Below, piece after piece: positions 18,204-27,216 of a stretch of 64,000 bases of DNA. How positions within the stretch are numbered: the first letter of the stretch is position 1; every line of letters begins with the position of its first letter. Both the position numbers and the translations under genes were made by a program. The stretch is from the NCBI RefSeq assembly GCF_900102185.1, contig NZ_LT629690.1:3534001-3598000 (forward strand), read 5' to 3'. Source of the DNA: Terriglobus roseus (lineage in GTDB: Bacteria; Acidobacteriota; Terriglobia; Terriglobales; Acidobacteriaceae). The notes under the pieces are model-generated. The model saw nothing but the letters and a program-made list of their open reading frames with translations. It had not been told where the DNA came from and ran no database searches.

Positions 18204-18366
18204 TTAAAAAAATCTCCACACACACGCACACACCACTAAAACCGGCCTGCAACAGCGCCGCCGAGGACTTCCGCGCAATGTCAATTGGATGCGTTCGACA
18301 GGCGAACGGGGACGAACTGCCGCCTGCCTCATTTTATACTGGGCGCCTGTACCAGAGGAGCTTAAC

Positions 18367-18693
18367 TTGGAGACCCCCGAAAGCAGTTTTCACGCCTGGA
18401 TTCTCACGGGCAACGCACTGAATCTTTTGCTCCGCGGTATTTCCGCGGATGCGTTCACTGATGCCGCCATGCGCGAGCACCTGGTGCGCCTCGATGAAGA
18501 GCTGAAAGATTTCCCGCCGGACGAGATGCTCGCCCGCCTTCACGCCTTGCCGAAAGAAGACAAAGTGTTGCTGACCGCCGCGTCAAAGCAGGCAATGGCA
18601 ATTGCCGGAGAGAACGCTGAGATCATGCTGGGTATCGCGCGTCCAGAAGCTGAGGCCGTCCTGCGCCTGCTCGCGCATGAAACGTCTCACTAA
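18367..18693 (+). CDS. Small hypothetical protein, TTG start
   Basis: 108 residues from TTG at 18367, chosen because GGAG (18357-18360) lies six bases before it, while nothing precedes the earlier in-frame codons back to 18289. The sequence is helical and acidic (FHAWILTGNALNLLLRGISADAF, EHLVRLDEELKDFPPDEMLARLHALPKEDKVLLTAASKQAM). No domain is recognised; it may be an acidobacterial conserved cytoplasmic protein. It stands alone, divergent from purA. Confidence 0.65.
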   Translation: METPESSFHAWILTGNALNLLLRGISADAFTDAAMREHLVRLDEELKDFPPDEMLARLHALPKEDKVLLTAASKQAMAIAGENAEIMLGIARPEAEAVLRLLAHETSH

Positions 18694-18758
18694 AAACACC
18701 GCCGCAAACTGTTTGAAAACAGACACATTCATCGTCTGTAAATCCTACAGTTACATCC

Positions 18759-18780
18759 CTTGCACCGTGTTTTGTGCAAG
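18759..18780. other. Stem-loop upstream of PHP-like gene
   Basis: CTTGCAC (18759-18765) pairs with GTGCAAG (18774-18780) across an 8-nt loop, about 80 nt before the next gene. It could end the upstream small gene or lie in the leader of the downstream one. Confidence 0.35.
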
Positions 18781-18857
18781 CATTCGTTTTCTGGTGACCT
18801 TCCATTCGCACATTGTGCCCAAGCTGAGGGCAGACAGCGCCTCGGTGGGAGCACATC

Positions 18858-20015
18858 ATGAAAGCGACGCACTCAACCATCTCGTGCCTCTGGAAGAACA
18901 AGGAAGCATCCGCTGCATACACCACGGGTGTCTCCCTTCACAGCCATACCAGCATGTCGGAGGAAAGCCTCTCCTTCATTCACGACATGAGCAAGGGTCT
19001 ACCGCTGGTCAAAAAGCTGTTTGATCACTACACCGCAAAATGCCGCGACACCTATGGCTTGACGCTCGACTTTCAAAGCGCACACTGGCGCCCGCCGCTA
19101 CGCCCTCTGATGGCGTATGACCTGGAAGAACGTCAGATCACCGATCTTGATCTCAAGCCGCTGGTATCCATCAGCGATCACGACAACATCGACGCGCCGC
19201 TGCAAATCCGCATGGTGCCGCACGCCCGCACCGTGCCCGTCTCCGTGGAATGGACAGCGCCGTGGGGACGCACCTGCTTCCACCTCGGCATTCACAACCT
19301 GCCCACCGCCGATGCACGCGCATGGATGGACCGCCTCGCCGCAGCCACCGCCAGCACCGACGAATCCGAAGTAGAGTCCATCCTCCGCGATCTACACGCC
19401 ATCCCGCAGGTGCTTCTTGTCTTCAACCATCCTCTGTGGGACCTCTACACCGTGGGCAACGATGTTCACATGGCAGAGGTGCGCAGATTCCTCGCGACAG
19501 TAGGCGACTGCATGCACGCCATCGAGCTCAACGGCCTGCGCCACGCCAGCGAGAACCGCCAGGTAAGCACACTGGCCCGTTCCACCGGCCATCTGCTCAT
19601 CAGCGGAGGCGACCGTCACGGTCTGGAACCGAACGCAAACATCAACCTGAGCTACGCGCAGAACTTCCATGAGTTCGTGCATGAGATTCGAGTGGAGCGT
19701 CGCAGCCACGTGCTGTTCATGCCGCAGTACGCGCAGCCCTGGAAGCGCCGCATCCTCGCCTCCACGCTCGACGCCGTAACGGACTATCCCGACTTCATGC
19801 CCGGCTGGCAGCGTTGGGATGAACGCGCCTTCCACAAAGACCGTGAAGGCGTCATGCGCCCGATGAGCGAACTCTGGGAGGGTGGTAAAGCACCGCTTCC
19901 GTTGTTGCTCGGCATCCGCGCTGTCCGGATGGCGCGGCACGGCACCGTCGCCCGTTCCATCGGCGTCGCGTTTCCTGGCAACAACGACTTCCGTGCGGAT
20001 TACGAAGTCCTCTAA
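18858..20015 (+). CDS. PHP-superfamily-like metal-dependent protein
   Basis: 385 residues. Metal-ligand motifs in PHP order can be read: SLHSHTSM near residue 28 (HxH), VSISDHDNID near 105, VFNHPLWD near 193 and LISGGDRHGLE near 250 (final D-x-H). PHP proteins are polymerase/histidinol-phosphatase or phosphoesterase folds with a trinuclear metal site. This one is divergent, with a 120-residue C-terminal extension, so the reaction cannot be stated. There is no signal peptide. It is preceded by a GGGAG-like site (GGTGGGAGCACATC) and stands alone before the minus-strand DUF202/efp pair. Confidence 0.65.
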   Translation: MKATHSTISCLWKNKEASAAYTTGVSLHSHTSMSEESLSFIHDMSKGLPLVKKLFDHYTAKCRDTYGLTLDFQSAHWRPPLRPLMAYDLEERQITDLDLKPLVSISDHDNIDAPLQIRMVPHARTVPVSVEWTAPWGRTCFHLGIHNLPTADARAWMDRLAAATASTDESEVESILRDLHAIPQVLLVFNHPLWDLYTVGNDVHMAEVRRFLATVGDCMHAIELNGLRHASENRQVSTLARSTGHLLISGGDRHGLEPNANINLSYAQNFHEFVHEIRVERRSHVLFMPQYAQPWKRRILASTLDAVTDYPDFMPGWQRWDERAFHKDREGVMRPMSELWEGGKAPLPLLLGIRAVRMARHGTVARSIGVAFPGNNDFRADYEVL

Positions 20016-20029
20016 ACCCTAGCCCTGCT

Positions 20030-20389
20030 TCAGTGCGACACAAGCAGATAAACGGCGATCGCACTTCCGATGATCGCCAGCAGTGCCGCGACGACAATCG
20101 CCGTACGTGACACTGCTGGCTTCCATGATCCTTCGCGCAATTGGCGGATGAGCTGCAGGTGCTGTGCAATGGACACCACCAGCACCACAACTCCCAGCAG
20201 AACCACCGCGACGCCCGCATAGACGGAAAGCCCCATCTGCGCATTGCCACGCATTTGCCGCAGAAATAAAGCAAACCGCGCCACCGCAAAGCCCACGCCC
20301 ATCAGCGCGAGCCCGGTACGTATCCACGCTAGGAAGGTGCGTTCCGCTGCAAAGTAAATGCGCGGATCATCCTGCGGCAAATCTGCCAT
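20030..20389 (-). CDS. DUF202 (YidH-type) inner-membrane protein
   Basis: 119 residues from the ATG at 20389, which has GGAG eight bases upstream (two in-frame TTG codons lie between). It has the DUF202 signature DPRIYFAAERTFLAWIRTGLALMGVGFAVARF, followed by two further hydrophobic helices, for three transmembrane segments. Function is unknown in this family; it is related to the N-terminal region of VTC-type proteins. It lies 23 nt downstream of efp on the same strand and is probably co-transcribed. Confidence 0.88.
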   Translation of the reverse strand: MADLPQDDPRIYFAAERTFLAWIRTGLALMGVGFAVARFALFLRQMRGNAQMGLSVYAGVAVVLLGVVVLVVSIAQHLQLIRQLREGSWKPAVSRTAIVVAALLAIIGSAIAVYLLVSH

Positions 20390-20412
20390 CAACAACGCTC
20401 CTGAAAGCGACG

Positions 20413-20988
20413 CTAGACGCGGCCCGCGAACTCCTTCGTCTCGGGCGCCACCTTGATCTTGTCGCCCTCTTTCACAAACGCGGGCACCTGCACCACCGCG
20501 CCGGTTTCCAGCGTCGCAGGCTTGTACGTAACGCCAGTAGCGGTATCGCCCTTGAAGCCCGGCTCCGTCTCTTTCACAACCAGTTCCACATGGATCGGCA
20601 ACTGGAGACCAATGGGATTGCCTTCAAACTTTTCAATCTGAACCGCGGTGCCTTCCAGCAGCCAGTCCAGCGCATCGCCCAGCATTTCGTTGTTCAACTG
20701 CAGCGTCTCGAAGCTGGTCTGATCCAGGAAGTAAGCGCCATCGTTATCGCTATAGAGGAACGTGGCCTCGACATCTTCCAGATCGGGTTCCTTGAACTTT
20801 TCGTCGGCCTTGAAGGTCTTATCGAAAACCGCACGCGTCAGCAGGTTGCGCATCTTCAAGCGCACCAGCGTCTGCCCGCCACGCGCCGTCGGCGTGGAGA
20901 TTTCCTTATCGAGGCAGTGATACGGCACGCCTTCCAACTCAAAATACATCTTGCGCTTAACGTCGATGGCCTCGATCAGTCCTGCCAT
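20413..20988 (-). CDS. efp: Elongation factor P
   Basis: 191 residues from the ATG at 20988 (MAGLIEAIDVKRKM). All three OB-like domains are present: TLVRLKMRNLLTRAVFDKTFKADEKF in domain I and GNPIGLQLPIHVELVVKETEPGFKGDTA with GVTYKPATLETGAVVQVPAFVKEGDKI at the C-terminus. EF-P binds stalled ribosomes and speeds peptide-bond formation at polyproline. The domain I loop reads TPTARGGQTLVR; aligned on RNLLT, the Lys modified by EpmA in E. coli is replaced by Gly, with Arg one position earlier. The gene precedes DUF202. Confidence 0.95.
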   Translation of the reverse strand: MAGLIEAIDVKRKMYFELEGVPYHCLDKEISTPTARGGQTLVRLKMRNLLTRAVFDKTFKADEKFKEPDLEDVEATFLYSDNDGAYFLDQTSFETLQLNNEMLGDALDWLLEGTAVQIEKFEGNPIGLQLPIHVELVVKETEPGFKGDTATGVTYKPATLETGAVVQVPAFVKEGDKIKVAPETKEFAGRV

Positions 20989-21070
20989 GGTTCTCTTCTC
21001 CCAAATGCTTAAAAGCCACATCCAGCATAGCGGAAGCGAAGATGCGCCTGCTGGCGTCTAATGGTCTGGT

Positions 21071-21886
21071 ATGCCAGAACTGCCTGAAGTCGAAACCGTT
21101 GCCAATGGCGTGAACGAGCGCGTACGGGGCGCACGCATCGACGCTGTCACCATTGGTCCGCACAAAGAACCACTAAAATCCACGCCATCACACATCGAAG
21201 AAACGCTCACTGGAGCGAAGATCGAGCACGTCCGCCGTGTAGGCAAAACCATCGTGATGGACGTGAAGCAGCGCAACAAAAAGCCTGCTCAGGCAACCAT
21301 CCACCTCGGCATGACAGGCCGCCTGCTGGTCTCGCAGCGCGACGTCCCCGTGCCTCCGCACACCCATGTAAACATTCATCTGCACGACGGACGTGATCTC
21401 CGCTTCGTTGATCCACGCCGCTTCGGCCGCGTGGGTATCGTCGATGAAGGAACCACCTACGAAGGCCCCGGCAAAGAGCCGCTGACCATCTCTGCCGACG
21501 ACTTCGCCGCCCTCTTCAAAAATCGCAAGATCGCCATCAAAGCCGCGCTGCTGAACCAGTCGCTTCTGCACGGCGTTGGCAACATCTATGCAGATGAAAG
21601 CCTCTTCCGCGCAGGCATCAGACCAACACGCCCGGCAGGCAAGATCAAACGCGCCGAACTCGACAAGCTACACGCATCGCTGCAAGCAGTACTGAAACAC
21701 GCCATCAAACTCGGTGGTTCTTCCGTCAGCGACTACGTGGATGCCGACGGCGTCCGCGGCTTCTTCCAACTGGAACACCGCGTCTACAGCCGCACCGGCG
21801 AACCTTGCTTAGACTGCGGCAAGCCAATCGAGAAAATTGTCGTGGGTGGAAGATCAACGCACTTCTGCAAACACTGCCAGAAGTAG
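21071..21886 (+). CDS. mutM: Formamidopyrimidine-DNA glycosylase
   Basis: 271 residues, typical for Fpg. MPELPEVETV supplies the catalytic Pro2 and Glu3; the Lys loop is IHLGMTGRLL, the helix-two-turn-helix includes LLNQSLLHGVGNIYADESLFRAGI, and the C-terminal zinc finger is CLDCGKP...FCKHCQK. It excises oxidised purines such as 8-oxoguanine and nicks the abasic site. The gene converges on the thiamine-phosphate synthase-like gene; one base separates the two stop codons. Confidence 0.97.
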   Translation: MPELPEVETVANGVNERVRGARIDAVTIGPHKEPLKSTPSHIEETLTGAKIEHVRRVGKTIVMDVKQRNKKPAQATIHLGMTGRLLVSQRDVPVPPHTHVNIHLHDGRDLRFVDPRRFGRVGIVDEGTTYEGPGKEPLTISADDFAALFKNRKIAIKAALLNQSLLHGVGNIYADESLFRAGIRPTRPAGKIKRAELDKLHASLQAVLKHAIKLGGSSVSDYVDADGVRGFFQLEHRVYSRTGEPCLDCGKPIEKIVVGGRSTHFCKHCQK

Positions 21887-21887
21887 A

Positions 21888-22463
21888 TCAAACAAACAGA
21901 CGAATCCCAGCGACACCCGCAGCGCCCGCATCCAAGCACGCCTGCGTATTCGCCGCTGTCACGCCACCCAGCGCCAGCACCGGCACATTACCCGCGGCAG
22001 CGCATGCCTCACGCAACGCGTCCAACCCGACGCCCTCTGTAACCACTTCCCCGTCCACTCGTTTTTCAAACACCGGTGCAAACAGGATCAGGTCCGCAAA
22101 CTCCGCAGCGCGACGCACATCACTGATCGTGTGACAGGAAGCACTCACCAGCAAGCCATGATGTGACTGCAGGTTCTGCGAAAACATTGTCGTAGACAGA
22201 TGCACGCCATCTGCACCGGCCCACTGCGCCAACGCAGCCGTCCCATTCAGAAGCAACTTGGTTTCACCACCGCCATCGCGAATCGCCTGCATCAACGCCC
22301 GCGCCAGATCGGCCTGCGCTGCTTCTCCCAAGTCTTTTTCACGCATCTGGACATAGTCCACGCCTTCGCTCGACAGCCGGGCCACCTGCGTAATCAGCGC
22401 GTCCTCACGCGAACGTTCATCACCCGGAAACATTTGTCTGTCTGTAATCGCATATCGCAACAT
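21888..22463 (-). CDS. Thiamine phosphate synthase / TenI-like TIM-barrel protein
   Basis: 191 residues from ATG at 22463 (MLRYAITDRQMFPGDE); the open frame reaches 22532. ThiE-like motifs: EGVDYVQMREKDLGEA for phosphate/pyrophosphate binding, LLLNGTAALAQWAGADGVHLS, LVSASCHTISDVRRAAEFADLILFAPVFE and LALGGVTAANTQACLDAGAAGVAGIRLF. ThiE joins the pyrimidine and thiazole halves of thiamine. The HxS in VSASCHT differs from typical ThiE (GxSxH), and the gene is not in a thiamine cluster. TenI-like thiazole tautomerase is an equal possibility. Confidence 0.82.
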   Translation of the reverse strand: MLRYAITDRQMFPGDERSREDALITQVARLSSEGVDYVQMREKDLGEAAQADLARALMQAIRDGGGETKLLLNGTAALAQWAGADGVHLSTTMFSQNLQSHHGLLVSASCHTISDVRRAAEFADLILFAPVFEKRVDGEVVTEGVGLDALREACAAAGNVPVLALGGVTAANTQACLDAGAAGVAGIRLFV

Positions 22464-22569
22464 GACTTTCACGATACGTCTTATATGAGTCACCGCGCAC
22501 GCTTTCCGAAGACATTCTTGCTTTCCGTGCATCCCACATAAGACAGACGTTTCGCAGGAGACTCAGGAC

Positions 22570-25080
22570 ATGCCCTTTCAGGATCAGGAAGCGCCGCGCC
22601 CGCAGCAGCACGAGCCCGAACAACAGGCGCAGGACACGCAGCCCAGCGAAAACCGCGCGGGCACCTCTGCGAAAGATCTGGAAATATCCTTCCGCAATCA
22701 CATGACCCACACAGTGGGTCGGCCGCTTGAAAACAGCAGCATTCTCGACCAGTACCACGCGCTCGCTGCTGTCGTGCGCGACCGCATGATGGATCAATGG
22801 CTGGAAACCATTGAGAACTACAAGCAGCACAACGTCCGCGTGCTCGGCTATCTCAGCGCGGAATATCTCCTCGGTCCACATCTTGAAAATGCACTTCTGA
22901 ATCTCGATCTGCGACCGCAGATGGAAGAAGCACTTAAAAACGTTGGGCTCGATCTGGCGACTATCGCCGCAGAGGAGCCGGAGCCTGGTCTGGGCAATGG
23001 TGGACTTGGACGCCTGGCCGCCTGTTTCATGGATTCACTCTCCACACTTGACGTCCCTGTTCTCGGCTACGGCTTGCGTTATGAATTCGGCATCTTCCGT
23101 CAGGAAATCGTCGATGGCTGGCAGGTAGAAAAATCAGACAAATGGTTGCAATACGGCAATCCATGGGAGATCGGCGCATCCACAAGTTACGAGGTCTGTT
23201 TCTTCGGCCACACGGAAACATACAACGATGACCAAGGATTACTGCGTCATCGCTGGGTGCCGGAGCACACGGTAAAAGGCATCCCGTATGACACACCCAT
23301 CCCCGGCTATCAGACGCGTACCGTAAATCGCCTGCGTTTGTGGAAGGCAGCGGCCGTCGACAGCTTTGACCTGAGCATCTTCAACAGCGGCGACTACATG
23401 GGCGCAGTGCGTCAGAAGATGGAATCCGAAACCATCAGCAAAGTGTTGTACCCGCCCGACGAACAGATTCAGGGCAAACGCCTGCGACTGATGCAGCAAT
23501 ACTTCTTCACCTCCTGCTCACTGCAGGACATGTTGCGTCTCCATTGCATGCGTGGAGAAAAGCTCAGCACGTTCCATGAGAAGTGGACCATCCAGCTCAA
23601 CGACACGCATCCTTCCATCGGCATTCCGGAACTGATGCGTCTCCTCATGGACAACCACAACTTCTCCTGGGACGACGCATGGAACGTCACACAGAAGACC
23701 TTCGGCTACACGAATCACACTCTTCTGCCAGAAGCGTTGGAACGCTGGCCTCTCGACCTTTTCGGTGGTCTACTGCCGCGTCATCTCGAAATCATTTATG
23801 AGATCAACGAACGCTTCCTCGATGACATGCGTTCGCGTTATCCCAATGACGACGCGCGCATGCGCCGCATGAGCATCATTGGAGAAGAAGGTGAACGCAG
23901 CGTGCAGATGGCAAAGCTTGCCGTCATCGGCAGCAAGGCCATCAACGGCGTTGCTGAGTTGCACACGCAACTTCTGGAACAGGACACGCTACACGACTAC
24001 TACGAAACCTTCCCGGAAAGGTTCAGTAACAAGACCAATGGTGTAACGCCGCGCCGTTGGCTGATGCTTAGCAATCCGTGTCTGGTCGATCTCATTAACG
24101 AAACCATCGGAACGCGCTGGCACAAAGACCTCTACGGCCTGCGTGGACTCGAGCATTTCGCAGATGACAAGAACTTCCTGGCTCGCTGGCGACAGGCGCA
24201 GGAAGGCTGCAAATCAAGCCTCGCAAAATACATCTCACAGAACCTCAGCATCACAGTCGATCCCGCCTCCATGTTTGATGTGCACGTGAAACGCATTCAC
24301 GAGTACAAGCGCCAACACCTGAAGGCATTGCACATCCTCTCGCTCTACTGCCAGATCAAGAACGGAACACTGAAGAACCCCACGCCCACCACGTACCTCT
24401 TCGGTGGCAAAGCCGCTCCCAGCTACGTCATGGCAAAACTCATGATCAAGCTGGTGTGCAGTGTTGCGGATCTTGTAAACAACGATCCCGCCACGCGCGA
24501 CGTGATGAAGGTAGTTTTCTTACCCAACTATTCCGTATCGCTCGGCCAGCACATCTATCCCGCTGCTGACCTCTCGGAACAGATCTCCACCGCAGGCAAA
24601 GAAGCCAGTGGCACGGGCTGCATGAAGATGATGATGAACGGCGCCGTGACCATCGGCACGCTCGACGGAGCCAACATTGAAATTCGCAAGGAGTGCGGCG
24701 AAGAAAACTTCTTCCTCTTCGGACTCACGGCTCCACAGATCGCAGACACACTACATGCTGGCTACCAACCGCGTGCCTATTACGAACGCAGTCCCCTGCT
24801 GAAGGAAGTGATGGATGGCATCACATCGGGCCGCTTCTTCGGCGGCAACAGCGCTACCTTTGCTCCGCTGGTAGATAACCTTCTCAGTTGGGATCCATTC
24901 TTCGTACTCGCCGACTTCGATAGCTACGACACCGTTCACACGCAGGTAAGCGACGCCTATCGCGATACAAACGCCTGGGGCCGCATGTCACTGCTGAACA
25001 CAGCACGCTCCGGCAAGTTCTCCTCGGACCGCACCATCCGCGAGTACTGCCGCGACATCTGGAAGCTGCCGGTAGGCTAG
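22570..25080 (+). CDS. glgP: Glycogen/alpha-glucan phosphorylase
   Basis: 836 residues, full length for GT35. Landmarks: GNGGLGRLAACFMDSLSTL near residue 140, WTIQLNDTHPSIGIPELMRLL near 338, FDVHVKRIHEYKRQHL near 575, and the pyridoxal-phosphate site EASGTGCMKMMMNGAVTIGTLDGANIEI near 680. The usual TGNMK is TGCMK here, but the PLP-binding Lys is kept. It releases glucose-1-phosphate from glycogen in the cytoplasm. The N-terminal 35 residues are a Gln/Pro/Glu-rich low-complexity tail. The last bases overlap the stop of the converging serine hydrolase. Confidence 0.97.
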   Translation: MPFQDQEAPRPQQHEPEQQAQDTQPSENRAGTSAKDLEISFRNHMTHTVGRPLENSSILDQYHALAAVVRDRMMDQWLETIENYKQHNVRVLGYLSAEYLLGPHLENALLNLDLRPQMEEALKNVGLDLATIAAEEPEPGLGNGGLGRLAACFMDSLSTLDVPVLGYGLRYEFGIFRQEIVDGWQVEKSDKWLQYGNPWEIGASTSYEVCFFGHTETYNDDQGLLRHRWVPEHTVKGIPYDTPIPGYQTRTVNRLRLWKAAAVDSFDLSIFNSGDYMGAVRQKMESETISKVLYPPDEQIQGKRLRLMQQYFFTSCSLQDMLRLHCMRGEKLSTFHEKWTIQLNDTHPSIGIPELMRLLMDNHNFSWDDAWNVTQKTFGYTNHTLLPEALERWPLDLFGGLLPRHLEIIYEINERFLDDMRSRYPNDDARMRRMSIIGEEGERSVQMAKLAVIGSKAINGVAELHTQLLEQDTLHDYYETFPERFSNKTNGVTPRRWLMLSNPCLVDLINETIGTRWHKDLYGLRGLEHFADDKNFLARWRQAQEGCKSSLAKYISQNLSITVDPASMFDVHVKRIHEYKRQHLKALHILSLYCQIKNGTLKNPTPTTYLFGGKAAPSYVMAKLMIKLVCSVADLVNNDPATRDVMKVVFLPNYSVSLGQHIYPAADLSEQISTAGKEASGTGCMKMMMNGAVTIGTLDGANIEIRKECGEENFFLFGLTAPQIADTLHAGYQPRAYYERSPLLKEVMDGITSGRFFGGNSATFAPLVDNLLSWDPFFVLADFDSYDTVHTQVSDAYRDTNAWGRMSLLNTARSGKFSSDRTIREYCRDIWKLPVG

Positions 25081-26282
25081 CGCTCAGCATCCACTGCTTG
25101 CTGCACCGTACGCCAGGAGGCAGCGCGCATTTTGCTGTGCTCGCTGCCGGTGGCTTGATCCCAATCTCCAAGCATCACCACCACCAGCTTTCGCTGCGGA
25201 TCAATCAGTGTGGACTGACCAAAGATTCCCAGCGCCGCAAAGCTGCCGTCAGGCTGCGGCCACCAACCGTAGCCATATGCAGCGCCTCCAGCCTTCACCT
25301 GCGGCTTTGTAGCCTCTGCAAACCAGCCATCGGGAACTTGCGATCCGCCACCGTCCATCACCCACAATCCCAACCGCCCAAAGTCCCGCAGTGAAGCTGA
25401 CAGCCCCGACCCGCCAAACTCTTCACCAGCCGGACCGGCATCATTCGCAATCCACGTAGCATCGTGCTCCATCCCGGCGTGGCTCCAGATGGCCGCCGAC
25501 AACTGCTCAGCAAGCGTCTTCCCCGTCGCGCGACGCAACAACACCCCCAGCAGGTCTGTCTCGCCCGTGTTGTAGTGCCAGACGCTCCCCGGCGCGGCGG
25601 CACGCGTCAGTGTCCGCATGTATTCCACCGTCGCGTCTTTCCCCGGTGCCACAGCCGTCGTGTACAGGCGAACATTGTCGGCATCCGCCGAGGTGTAATT
25701 CTCATTCCACCGAACGCCGCTGGTCATGGTCATCAACTGCCGGACCGTCACGCCGTCATAGGCGCTGCCCTTCATCTCCGGCAGATAGACCGTCACGCCG
25801 TCGTCCAGCGAGCGCAACTTGCCCTGCCGGAGCGCCACCCCAACCAGCGTGTCCGTAACAGCCTTGGTCATGGAAAAACTGGTCCAATGCCCTGCAGCGG
25901 TCAATCCTAGACCGTAACGCTCATTCCGAACCCGGCCATCCTGCAAAATCAAAACCCCGGCCAGATGTTCCGCCTGCATCAGGTCGCCAATCTGAGCCTC
26001 CGGCAACAGCGGCTTGCCAATGGGAAGCAAACGCACGTTCCCACCCCGTGCCACCCGGTGGACAGGAAAAACACGGTCCATGTGCGCAAAGCGGTCGTCG
26101 CGCTGCTCCTGCGTCCAGGTCAGATCCGCCGCCAAACGCTGCCCAACAGACGCCTCTGGCTTCTTCTGTGCCAGCCCGCTACGGACCGTCAATAACTCAA
26201 TCAAAATCAGAATGACAAGCGAAAATTGCACGAAAACCCCTGAGGAAGCCTGTGGGTGATCTGTGGAAAGCGTCCGGCGCAC
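25077..26282 (-). CDS. Secreted serine hydrolase (class C beta-lactamase/esterase family)
   Basis: 401 residues beginning with GTG at 26282. A long signal or anchor segment (VFVQFSLVILILIELLTVRSGLAQ) comes first. The SxxK motif is SMTK in HWTSFSMTKAVTDTLVG near residue 135; the Tyr motif is WHYNTGETDLLG near 245; the tail has GYGWWPQPDGSFAALGIFGQSTLIDPQ. The family includes beta-lactamases, D-Ala-D-Ala peptidases and esterases. This subgroup (EstB-like) is usually an esterase or of unknown substrate. The stop codon overlaps that of glgP by sharing CTAG. No transporter or resistance partner is adjacent. Confidence 0.85.
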   Translation of the reverse strand: MRRTLSTDHPQASSGVFVQFSLVILILIELLTVRSGLAQKKPEASVGQRLAADLTWTQEQRDDRFAHMDRVFPVHRVARGGNVRLLPIGKPLLPEAQIGDLMQAEHLAGVLILQDGRVRNERYGLGLTAAGHWTSFSMTKAVTDTLVGVALRQGKLRSLDDGVTVYLPEMKGSAYDGVTVRQLMTMTSGVRWNENYTSADADNVRLYTTAVAPGKDATVEYMRTLTRAAAPGSVWHYNTGETDLLGVLLRRATGKTLAEQLSAAIWSHAGMEHDATWIANDAGPAGEEFGGSGLSASLRDFGRLGLWVMDGGGSQVPDGWFAEATKPQVKAGGAAYGYGWWPQPDGSFAALGIFGQSTLIDPQRKLVVVMLGDWDQATGSEHSKMRAASWRTVQQAVDAER

Positions 26283-26500
26283 TCACAGAACTGTAACTTT
26301 TGCCACGGATTGGATGCAATCTAGGCAGTCCGCATAACCCGCTTATTAACTGTAGCTTCCACGCAAATTCTGGCGGACCGAAATGGTCGGAAAGGTTCAA
26401 TAGCGAACAAGTGGCTTATCCTGCCGCGCGTCTTCCACAGTTTTTTCCACAGAAGGGGCGGCTCCAGAGGAGTAATCTACGGCACTTTTTCGACAACAGA

Positions 26501-26535
26501 AACGGGGAGCAGAACATGAAGTTCTGCTCCCCGTT
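26501..26535 (-). terminator. Perfect 15-bp hairpin after ompH
   Basis: AACGGGGAGCAGAAC (26501-26515), ATGAA, GTTCTGCTCCCCGTT (26521-26535). On the minus strand it lies just downstream of the ompH stop and is followed by TTCTGTTG, a weak U tract. Probably the ompH terminator. Confidence 0.75.
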
Positions 26536-26553
26536 TGGTAGATCGCTTTTGAT

Positions 26554-27216
26554 TTACTTCGCGGGCGTCTTAGCAGCCGGACGCGGAGCAGCCGAGCGCG
26601 GTGTAGCCGCCGGTGCGGGACCTGCCGGAGCAGCAACGCCAGCCTGCGCGTTGTAGGCTTCGATCACAGCGCGGGTAACATCAGTCTTCTCGTTGGCCCA
26701 CAGAACGTTGCTCTGCTGACCGCTGACATCCAGCAGCAGGGTGAAGCCATTGTCAGAAGCGTACTTCTGCATCACGGCGTTTACCTTGCCAGCCAGACGG
26801 CCATAGGCTTCCTGCAGATCGTTCTGGTAGGCAGCCTGTGCATCCTCACCGTCGCGCTGAAGCTGCTTCTGCTTCGCGTCGATGGTGCGCACACGGCTCT
26901 GACGATCATCGTCAGAAATGGTGGTCGCAGCCTGGAGCTGCTTCTGCAGGCTGTCTACTTCCGTCTGCTCACCCTGAATCTTGGTCTTCTGGGGTTCATA
27001 CTTCTTGCCCAGAGCGGCAACTGCCTGCTGACCTTCGTTGGTGGCAAAGACAGCCTGTTCAAAGGCAATCAGGCCGACCTTCGCCGGAATGGCTTCGGGC
27101 TTCACTGCGGGTGCAGCTGCTGCCGGTGCGGGCGAGGCCTGTGCGAAAACAGCGGGAGACGACGCAAGAGTAATGAGGCCGACGGCGAGCGTCGCAAACT
27201 TCGAGACACGGTTCAT
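26554..27216 (-). CDS. OmpH/Skp-family periplasmic chaperone
   Basis: 220 residues from ATG at 27216, preceded by AAGGAG. Signal peptide FATLAVGLITLASSPAVFAQ, then an Ala/Pro linker and a Skp-type strand VGLIAFEQAVFATNEGQQA. A long coiled-coil follows (about residues 75-150: QKTKIQGEQTEVDSLQKQLQAATTI..., KQKQLQRDGEDAQAAYQNDLQEAYGRLAGKVNAVMQKY). Strand FTLLLDVSGQQSNVLWANEKTDVTRAVIEAYN closes the fold. Skp trimers carry unfolded outer-membrane proteins across the periplasm. The C-terminal 40 residues are an Ala/Pro-rich tail not needed for the fold. It stands alone between a terminator and the ROK gene. Confidence 0.9.
   Translation of the reverse strand: MNRVSKFATLAVGLITLASSPAVFAQASPAPAAAAPAVKPEAIPAKVGLIAFEQAVFATNEGQQAVAALGKKYEPQKTKIQGEQTEVDSLQKQLQAATTISDDDRQSRVRTIDAKQKQLQRDGEDAQAAYQNDLQEAYGRLAGKVNAVMQKYASDNGFTLLLDVSGQQSNVLWANEKTDVTRAVIEAYNAQAGVAAPAGPAPAATPRSAAPRPAAKTPAK

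Noticed and set aside
22570-22680. Gln-rich N-terminus of glgP as a possible frame error
   Set aside because: The frame is intact from a plausible start with AGGAG upstream and leads directly into conserved sequence; a low-complexity tail is enough explanation.
26443-26451. TTTTCCACA, a DnaA-box-like nonamer with near matches around it
   Set aside because: A single good match with degenerate neighbours, no dnaA, dnaN or gyrase genes nearby and no AT-rich unwinding region; not evidence for an origin.
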